A DNA stretch of 38,517 nucleotides, from the NCBI GenBank assembly GCA_013215655.1, contig JABSOX010000040.1:9733-48249 (forward strand), read 5' to 3'. The translations under genes and the position numbers were made by a program. Source of the DNA: Colwellia sp. (GTDB lineage: Bacteria; Pseudomonadota; Gammaproteobacteria; Enterobacterales; Alteromonadaceae). The notes beneath the pieces were generated by a model. That model saw nothing but the letters and a program-made list of their open reading frames with translations. It was not told the DNA's origin and did not search any database. Positions 33,580 through 38,517 of this stretch are shown in pieces. Within the stretch, counting starts at the first letter, position 1; each line of letters opens with the position of its first letter.

Positions 33580-34256
33580 ATATAGATGGCAATTTAAGAC
33601 TGTGTTGAATTCAACAATGAGTTCACGACAGCCGGCTTAATTTCCTTTCAATTTATTTCCTAGGAATGTCAATAACGTACAAGGTATCGTTTGTTCACTC
33701 TCTGGGCAATAATTTTGAACAAAATTTTTACAACAAAAAAATTAAAAAGGTAAGGTCTTGCGTCGTGCACGATAAAGGTACTTATCTAACTTCCAGCGTT
33801 CGCTCTAAGAAGACAGTAACTTTTTCATGGTGATACTGTCAATAACGCACTTCGTGACTGGCGGCTATGGCGGCTTTGTTCACAGTCATGCTGCACGACT
33901 TACTGGCAAAAAACCATCATCAAAAGTCTCAGATACTCATCTGTGGGGGACGTCCGCTATCTATCCTTGCTGACGTTAGCTGCTGATTATTCTTTGGGTC
34001 AACAAATAGCCATAAGCTGACGTTAGGCGATGGTAGTCTTAAGGTCAACTGCTCGCTAATAGCCGCCTGTGGCGTTTCGTTTTTAAACGTTACCTTTAAC
34101 TACATATTCGTTCTAAATATACAGGCTCAAATCTCTCAAAGTTAGGTACGTTATGAGAAATAAGCGGACATGGATCAAACCAAGCTCATTCATTAATCAG
34201 GATCTGATTTTATTAACTATAGTTTCAGTAATAAAAATAAATATGGAAGTTATAAA
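33580..34256. other. 677-bp intergenic region made largely of dispersed repeats
   Basis: No gene is recognised. From 33856 to 34060 it consists of repeat modules described separately. The left part has AT-rich sequence with no further structure that I can support. The promoter of the serine hydrolase gene must lie in the last 150 bases. Confidence 0.5.
33856..34060. repeat. Dispersed repeat mosaic upstream of the serine hydrolase
   Basis: 33856-33961 is the second copy of the 106-base module at 32948. It is followed by 33961-34026, in which CTGACGTTAG occurs twice 47 bases apart around TTCTTTGGGTCAACAAATAG, and by 34043-34060, which matches 29838-29855. The order of modules differs from the other sites. 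Confidence 0.75.
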
Positions 34257-35825
34257 ATGATTAATAAAATAATCTTTATTACGTTATTTACACTTTTCAC
34301 AACCTCTTCAACTTCATTTGCAAATAATGATTTTACGCCCTTAAATGAAAAAGAAATAGATGAGTTAGTCAATAAAGCACTAACGTCATTTAATGTACCC
34401 GGTATTGCTGTAGCGATAATTAAGGATGGTAAAGTCCTTCATGCTAAAGGTTATGGCGTACGCAATATTAATAATAAAGCGAAAGTGAACGCCGATACAT
34501 TATTTCAAATAGCATCTAACTCAAAATCTATGACAACGGCTGCACTAGCTATTTTGATGGATGATGGAAAGCTACAATGGAATGATAAAGTTATTGATTT
34601 CTTACCAGAATTTCGATTACAAGACCCTTACGTTACGCGTGAATTCACTATTACGGACTTACTCACTCATAGAAGCGGTTTGCCACTGGGTGCTGGTGAC
34701 TTGCTTTTCTTCCCTGATTCCGAGAACACTTCACTTAAAGATATTTTCAAAGCCTTATCAACAATTAAACCAGTATCTAGCTTTCGTTCAAAATATGCAT
34801 ACGACAACTTGCTTTATGTTTTGGCAGGTGAAATTGTTGCAAGAGTATCAGGTATGACTTGGACAGAGTTTGTCGAAAAGAGAATATTTAAACCACTAGA
34901 AATGGAAGATTGCTTTGCATCTCATAACCGAGTTCCATTAAATGCAAATCAAGCAACTCCTCATATATATTTGAACAACTCTTATCAAATTACGCCATAT
35001 GAGAGCAGTGAACTTGCTGGCCCTGCTGGCGGTGTCAACTGTAGTGTAAATGGCGTTGCTAAATGGTTAACTATGCAATTGGCTCATGGAAAAATTTCTA
35101 CCAATGAAATGTTGTTTAGTAAAAAGCGTCATAAGGAGATGTGGACGCCACAAACCATAACTCGTGTAGAGTTAGATAATAAGATAGGTAGTAGAGTGAA
35201 TGTATCCGCTTATGCACTTGGCTGGGGAGTTAGGGAGGTCATGGGGAATCAATATATAGGACATACAGGAGGGCTTGGTGGCATGTTAACATCGATGCTT
35301 ATGTTTCCAGAAAGAAACTTAGGGATGCTGGTTTTTACAAATCAGCAAAATGGTTACGCAAGAGGTGCAATTATTTCACAAGTGATGCAAGGGCTTCTAA
35401 ATCATAAATCAAAATACACTTTTGATGAATGGGTTGAACTTGCAAACAGTAATAATGATGAAGCTCTTCAAGCAATGAAAAAACTATGGGATGAACGAAA
35501 TAAGAAGTCCAAGCATAGTTTACCCTTGAAATCATATGCACAACGTTACGTAGACACTTGGTATGGCGAAGTAGAAATTAAACTACAAAAAGAAGGGCTA
35601 TATTTTATCTCAAAAAGAAGTCCTACATTGAAAGGTAAGTTAAAACATTTTCAATACAATACTTTTGTTGTTAAATGGGATGAGCGAAGTTTACTCGCTG
35701 ATGCATACATAACTTTTCAGTTGGATGAAAAAGGTAAAATTGAAAATCTTAAGATGAAAGCATTTGATCCACGCACAGATTTTAGTTTCGACTTTCATCA
35801 TTTAGACCTGAGGCCTGTTAATTAG
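34257..35825 (+). CDS. Secreted serine hydrolase of the beta-lactamase (class C / PBP) family
   Basis: 522 residues with a signal peptide (about 1-22, ending TSFA). The catalytic motifs of the family are present: S87-N-S-K90 (SxxK), Y182-D-N184 (YxN) in SKYAYDNLLY, and HTGG in YIGHTGGLGGMLT in place of KTG. A C-terminal extension (about 400-522) with WYGEVEIKLQKEGLYF and LKGKLKHFQYNTFVV resembles the DUF3471-type domain found in peptidase-like members. It is therefore probably a periplasmic esterase or D-aminopeptidase-like enzyme and not a resistance beta-lactamase. GGAAG lies 10 bases before the ATG. The gene stands alone between two repeat-rich gaps. Confidence 0.88.
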   Translation: MINKIIFITLFTLFTTSSTSFANNDFTPLNEKEIDELVNKALTSFNVPGIAVAIIKDGKVLHAKGYGVRNINNKAKVNADTLFQIASNSKSMTTAALAILMDDGKLQWNDKVIDFLPEFRLQDPYVTREFTITDLLTHRSGLPLGAGDLLFFPDSENTSLKDIFKALSTIKPVSSFRSKYAYDNLLYVLAGEIVARVSGMTWTEFVEKRIFKPLEMEDCFASHNRVPLNANQATPHIYLNNSYQITPYESSELAGPAGGVNCSVNGVAKWLTMQLAHGKISTNEMLFSKKRHKEMWTPQTITRVELDNKIGSRVNVSAYALGWGVREVMGNQYIGHTGGLGGMLTSMLMFPERNLGMLVFTNQQNGYARGAIISQVMQGLLNHKSKYTFDEWVELANSNNDEALQAMKKLWDERNKKSKHSLPLKSYAQRYVDTWYGEVEIKLQKEGLYFISKRSPTLKGKLKHFQYNTFVVKWDERSLLADAYITFQLDEKGKIENLKMKAFDPRTDFSFDFHHLDLRPVN

Positions 35826-35901
35826 AGTCAAATTATATAACAAGGCTGTTTTAACTATTAAACGACCATTACCATAAATGAAATCAAGGGGCACTTTGAG
35901 C

Positions 35902-35948
35902 ACAAAGCGGTCGTTAGCAAGATATCCTGAGATGATCACTTTGTGCGC
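35902..35948. repeat. Dispersed 47-bp repeat (copy at 29761-29807)
   Basis: It matches 29761-29807 with one difference. The ends CACAAAG and CTTTGTG are inverted, so it could form a stem with a loop of about 30 bases. A neighbouring hairpin GCGAAGC/GCTTCGC follows at 35947-35979. The frame at 35802-36092 on the minus strand runs through these structures and is not a convincing gene. Confidence 0.75.
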
Positions 35949-36004
35949 GAAGCGGAAGGTAGCTTTGATAATATGCTTCGCTAAGTGAAAACTTAAAAGC
36001 AGTA

Positions 36005-36034
36005 ATAAAAAAGCGCGCTCAAATTGAACGCGCC
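36005..36034 (-). terminator. Rho-independent terminator (minus strand), no gene in front of it
   Basis: Read on the minus strand, GCGCGTTCAA is followed by TTTGAGCGCGC and then TTTTTT: a GC-rich stem with one G-U pair and a U-tract. No convincing minus-strand gene ends here. The only candidate is the 8-codon frame at 36080-36106. Confidence 0.6.
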
Positions 36035-36079
36035 AAAAACCTAGGAAGGTTAAAATATAGAACAATGCTAAGGTTTGTC

Positions 36080-36106
36080 CTAGCAACAACAATCAACTAA
36101 AAACAT
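36080..36106 (-). CDS. Possible leader peptide MFLVDCCC before the terminator
   Basis: An 8-codon frame, ATG to TAG, ends in three cysteine codons and lies about 45 bases before the terminator on the same strand. A short peptide with repeated codons for one amino acid before a terminator is the layout of an attenuator, here for cysteine. Against this, there is no clear ribosome binding site and no biosynthetic gene downstream. It may be chance or the orphaned front of a lost operon. Confidence 0.2.
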   Translation of the reverse strand: MFLVDCCC

Positions 36107-36444
36107 TATCAAAGCAATAACTCAAAAAGACATTCAGATACCCATTGACGACATTCATATCGTAAAACAGACGTTTTACCAATTAGGTGTAATGACTCGT
36201 CTGTGCTGACGTTAGCCTCAAATTTTTTACCATATGTTTTCTAATGAACTAAATATAGTTATTGTACTTAAATTGACATGAATATTTGGTGATTGCTGTA
36301 AGGAACAATACGCTAAATTATCGTGTTATAACTAAAAAATGGTGAGAAATACCGATTTTAAATTTACTATATTAGTTTAACTATCTGATTATAACCGTTA
36401 ATTTTTATGGCATAAAACGTGCTTTTATAAGAATAATTAGTATT
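36107..36444. other. Intergenic region before the small membrane protein
   Basis: No gene seen. It contains a perfect small hairpin GTAAAAC-AGAC-GTTTTAC near 36161-36178 and a single CTGACGTTAG near 36207, the motif that is doubled at 33969-34026. The promoter of the gene at 36457 is presumably in the AT-rich last 150 bases. Confidence 0.4.
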
Positions 36445-36456
36445 TTGGAAAATCAC

Positions 36457-36636
36457 ATGGATATATTGGAAAAATTATTAAGACCAGAAGTTATCGGACC
36501 GATGATTGGCTTAGTTGCTGTCATTGGCGGTTGCTGTATAGGTGCGGCTAAGTTGTACTTTAATCATCAAGAGCGTATTGAAAAAATTAAAGCTGGTATT
36601 GATCCTGATAAAAAAATAATTAATAACCCTTCATAA
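36457..36636 (+). CDS. Small single-span membrane protein
   Basis: 59 residues from the ATG at 36457, preferred over a TTG four codons upstream because GGAAAA lies 7-8 bases before it. One hydrophobic helix (GPMIGLVAVIGGCCIGAAKLYF, about residues 13-34) is followed by a charged helix NHQERIEKIKAGIDPDKK. Short proteins of this plan, with a membrane helix and a tail ending in a G(I/M)DPD-type sequence, are common in marine Gammaproteobacteria. I cannot name a function. Confidence 0.6.
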   Translation: MDILEKLLRPEVIGPMIGLVAVIGGCCIGAAKLYFNHQERIEKIKAGIDPDKKIINNPS

Positions 36637-36763
36637 GAGCCTTAGAGATTAATTTTTGCTGTCATAAAAAGATCTGCTGCTAAGGTCTTCTGGTTAACGT
36701 TATGATCCTTAGGATAGGGTCATATGTCTTAAAAGTATCACTATTTATAATAAGGAAACAGAA

Positions 36764-37651
36764 ATGCGAAAGCCGAATATATTTGGACTTTTTATACTTA
36801 TTCTCTCTACTTTATGGGTCAACACTGTCCTCAGTGCTCCAGAACTAAAGGAGGTAGGTTCAAGAGGCTGGTTTACAACTGTAGGAACATTTGCAGAGTT
36901 TGATCCAAATCATCCATCTGTTGATATTTGGATCCCCAGTGGTGTAAAAAAGGCGCCAATCGTGGTATACGCCCATGGAGGTGCAGGATATCGCGAGGAT
37001 GATCATGCTCGAGTTTTAATGTTTCGCCAACACGGGTTTGCCACCATATCTTTTGATTCATATGAGATGAATGGTTTTGATGATTTGAAATTTATCACTC
37101 GTAAAGTTTTAAACGAGGGCAAACAGAATATGATTTGGGGGGTTTTCAAAGGAGCAGTTGAGTATGCTTCAAAAAATGACAGCTGGGATAATCGAAACAT
37201 TTTTCTGTATGGAGGTTCAAATGGCGCCCGAGTGGCTTTGCATAGCGCAACTGAATTAGCGAACATTTCTATCAGAGGTGTTATCGCTGAAGCTCCTGCT
37301 GCTAATGGATACTCCCTAGGAGATATCAATATTCCGACCATAATTCCTTTCGGCAAATTGGACAATTGGGCAGGCCGATCTGACACGGATTTTATATGGA
37401 CGAGAACTTACCAAAACTCACCTATATCGCTAGAGCAGTGGGTGAAATCGCTTCAGGAAAAAGGGCGTCCTGTTGAATTTATTTTCTATGAAAACGCTGG
37501 TCACCTATTATTTGATGGGCCTCTCAATAAAGTTACCGTGCGTAGAGGTGACACTATTGCATTTACTGGATATAAAGGGGCGGATGAGGAAGCTCTTAAA
37601 CAATACGAACACGATGTAATTAAATTCGTGAACAGTAATTTGCTTCCGTGA
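36764..37651 (+). CDS. Secreted alpha/beta hydrolase (dienelactone hydrolase-like)
   Basis: 295 residues with a signal peptide (about 1-25, ending VLSA). Features of the fold: oxyanion region VVYAHGGAGYREDD (68-80), ATISFDSYEMNGF, nucleophile Ser152 in LYGGSNGARVAL (GxSxG), acid in PFGKLDNWAG and histidine in ENAGHLLFDG. The triad is therefore Ser-Asp-His, unlike the Cys of the broken dienelactone hydrolase at 22453. The substrate is unknown; an ester or short peptide is likely. AAGGAAAC lies 8-9 bases before the ATG. A hairpin follows the stop at 37659-37702. Confidence 0.85.
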   Translation: MRKPNIFGLFILILSTLWVNTVLSAPELKEVGSRGWFTTVGTFAEFDPNHPSVDIWIPSGVKKAPIVVYAHGGAGYREDDHARVLMFRQHGFATISFDSYEMNGFDDLKFITRKVLNEGKQNMIWGVFKGAVEYASKNDSWDNRNIFLYGGSNGARVALHSATELANISIRGVIAEAPAANGYSLGDINIPTIIPFGKLDNWAGRSDTDFIWTRTYQNSPISLEQWVKSLQEKGRPVEFIFYENAGHLLFDGPLNKVTVRRGDTIAFTGYKGADEEALKQYEHDVIKFVNSNLLP

Positions 37652-37658
37652 AAAAGGA

Positions 37659-37702
37659 CCTCGAGAACGCTGGTATTATAAAAGAACTGGCGTTACTTGA
37701 GG
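37659..37702. terminator. Hairpin after the alpha/beta hydrolase gene
   Basis: CCTCGAGAACGC at 37659-37670 pairs with GCGTTACTTGAGG at 37690-37702, with two mismatches or bulges and a 19-base loop, starting 7 bases after the stop codon. There is no T-tract, so it may protect the mRNA end or be a small repeat instead of a terminator. The rest of the gap to 37995 shows no gene. Confidence 0.35.
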
Positions 37703-37995
37703 ATTAATAGATTCTCTTGGTTTGCTAGGCATATTAGAAGTTAGCGTGAAGAATTATAGAGAAAGTTATAACACGCAAAATAAAGGGTAATGCACTCATT
37801 GTTCTTAGGTAAATGTTTTCGTACAATCCATTTTTTGAGCGTTATCGATACAAATCCTAATCTGAAATGTCATTTCGACGTTAACTCGTAAAGTCCGCAA
37901 TGTGGTGTTTGTTGACGTCTTCAAGGTAGTAAAAGCTGAAACTGGTTAACCGAGTTTCGAGTATGATACTTAATTACTCTCCCACACATTTGTAT

Positions 37996-38256
37996 TTATT
38001 TTATATCAGGTTTAGGTGGTCCGCTAAGAAATCTAATACTGTCTGCCAACATAAATTTTTTATTTTTATATGTTAGAACGGGGTAACCGATCGAAAAATC
38101 AACTTCGTCTTTGCATTCGTTACAGGCATGTCGAAATACAATAGGATTAGCTTCTTGATCGACTTGTCCTGTTTGGCGATAAACACCTTTATTACACTGC
38201 TTACAAACGGCTTCTATTTTTTCACAGTCAATTAGTGTCTTTATTAAATTAGTCAC
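37996..38256 (-). CDS. Small zinc-ribbon-like protein
   Basis: 86 residues, GTG start at 38256 with GAGAA 8 bases before it. Two CxxC pairs, CKQC near residue 18 and CNEC near 40, are spaced 18 residues apart as in zinc ribbons. The remaining C-terminal part is VDFSIGYPVLTYKNKKFMLA. There is no signal peptide or membrane helix. I do not recognise the family. It lies near the end of the insertion sequence, separated by a large hairpin. Confidence 0.6.
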   Translation of the reverse strand: MTNLIKTLIDCEKIEAVCKQCNKGVYRQTGQVDQEANPIVFRHACNECKDEVDFSIGYPVLTYKNKKFMLADSIRFLSGPPKPDIK

Positions 38257-38335
38257 TGATTTCTCGAGAACGTAACAATAAGTCGATAATAAAGTATCAC
38301 CTTATAAATTCAACAAATATGTTGTTGTAGTGGTT

Positions 38336-38400
38336 TTCCGTTGAAGTATTTAACACTAAAAATATTTAGTGTTAAATACTTCTAAGTGCGCAAAACGGAA
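38336..38400. repeat. Large near-perfect hairpin (cruciform)
   Basis: An 18-base perfect inverted repeat, 38343-38360 with 38365-38382 (left arm GAAGTATTTAACACTAAA, 4-base loop), is extended by a second pair, TTCCGTT (38336-38342) with AACGGAA (38394-38400). An 11-base one-sided bulge separates the two. It may be a MITE end, a bidirectional terminator or a protein site. The AT content of the inner stem argues against an ordinary terminator. Confidence 0.6.
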
Positions 38401-38440
38401 GTTAGAGGTGACAGTATCAAGACTTCCGCTTCTAGCCATT

Positions 38441-38517
38441 TGATCTTGCCCCAGAATAATGGACAGTTAATTTAGCACTATTGTCTTTTTTTCGAAGTCT
38501 ATTGGACTTTTGAAATC
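38441..38517 (-). mobile_element. End of an IS3-family insertion sequence (continues past the window)
   Basis: TGATCTTGCCCCAGAATAAT starting at 38441 has the form of an IS3-family terminal inverted repeat (5'-TG, then a CCCC block). Just inside it is the C-terminus of a transposase on the minus strand. Only the terminal 77 bases are in the window, so neither the other end nor target duplication can be seen. Confidence 0.6.
38467..38517 (-). CDS. IS3-family transposase OrfB, C-terminal end (partial)
   Basis: The last 16 codons and TAA of a frame that enters from the right edge. They read FKSPIDFEKKTIVLN, which fits the end of IS3-type integrase-core transposases (the family commonly ends with a tyrosine or phenylalanine, then SPxxFE). 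The frame stops 26 bases inside the IS end, the normal distance. The call rests on this short tail plus the inverted repeat. Confidence 0.6.
   Translation of the reverse strand, partial: DFKSPIDFEKKTIVLN

Noticed and set aside
33961-34026. attC-like (integron) site: doubled ACGTTAG with GTTAGGC core form
   Set aside because: No paired RYYYAAC core at the right distance, no integrase and no cassette array. The motif belongs to the dispersed repeat family.
35802-36092. 96-codon minus-strand frame
   Set aside because: It overlaps the end of the serine hydrolase gene, the 47-bp repeat and the terminator hairpin.

Overview
This is an AT-rich window (by eye under 40% GC) that looks like chromosome from a marine gammaproteobacterium of the Alteromonadales, most like Colwellia or Thalassotalea. 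That placement is inference from codon use, the gene families (many c-di-GMP proteins, secreted hydrolases, TolB-like propellers) and repeat-rich intergenic DNA. I see no rRNA, tRNA, CRISPR array or prophage.

Layout. Positions 1-6.9 kb hold the start of a membrane-anchored methyltransferase cut by the left edge, a GGDEF-EAL phosphodiesterase, a CPBP protease remnant, a hypothetical protein, a secreted metallo-beta-lactamase (MBL) fold hydrolase with complete metal ligands, and a CadC-like membrane regulator with a periplasmic propeller. Positions 7.1-9.9 kb hold three same-strand genes for exported proteins: a haloalkane-dehalogenase-like lipoprotein, a periplasmic protein of unknown function and a methyltransferase-fold lipoprotein. 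Positions 10-17 kb hold a LysR/LysE divergent pair, a MITE-like element, a lipoprotein amidohydrolase, a nitrilase and an EAL phosphodiesterase with a periplasmic sensor.

The most unusual region is 17.0-26.3 kb. Three tandem paralogous secreted proteins have an N-terminal domain of unknown type and a C-terminal MBL-like domain whose metal site is eroded differently in each copy. They lie beside a dienelactone hydrolase gene broken by one in-frame TGA, and an OmpR-type response regulator with its sensor kinase. A 90-bp segment carrying TTTAC-N5-TTTAC occurs both in front of the response regulator and upstream of one paralog, suggesting a shared or duplicated regulatory region. The paralogs look like a locus evolving by duplication and gene conversion.

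Positions 26.3-29.3 kb hold a periplasmic TolB-like protein divergent from a LytS/LytTR-type two-component pair. Positions 30-38.5 kb hold an AraC regulator with an RhtB-type exporter, a diguanylate cyclase, a small STAS-like protein, a beta-lactamase-family serine hydrolase, a small membrane protein, a secreted alpha/beta hydrolase, a zinc-ribbon protein and, at the right edge, the end of an IS3-family insertion sequence. The gaps from 29.4 to 36.2 kb are a mosaic of dispersed repeats (at least four modules, 80-98% identical between copies).

Themes are c-di-GMP turnover (two phosphodiesterases, one cyclase), two-component signalling, and an unusual number of exported hydrolase-like proteins.
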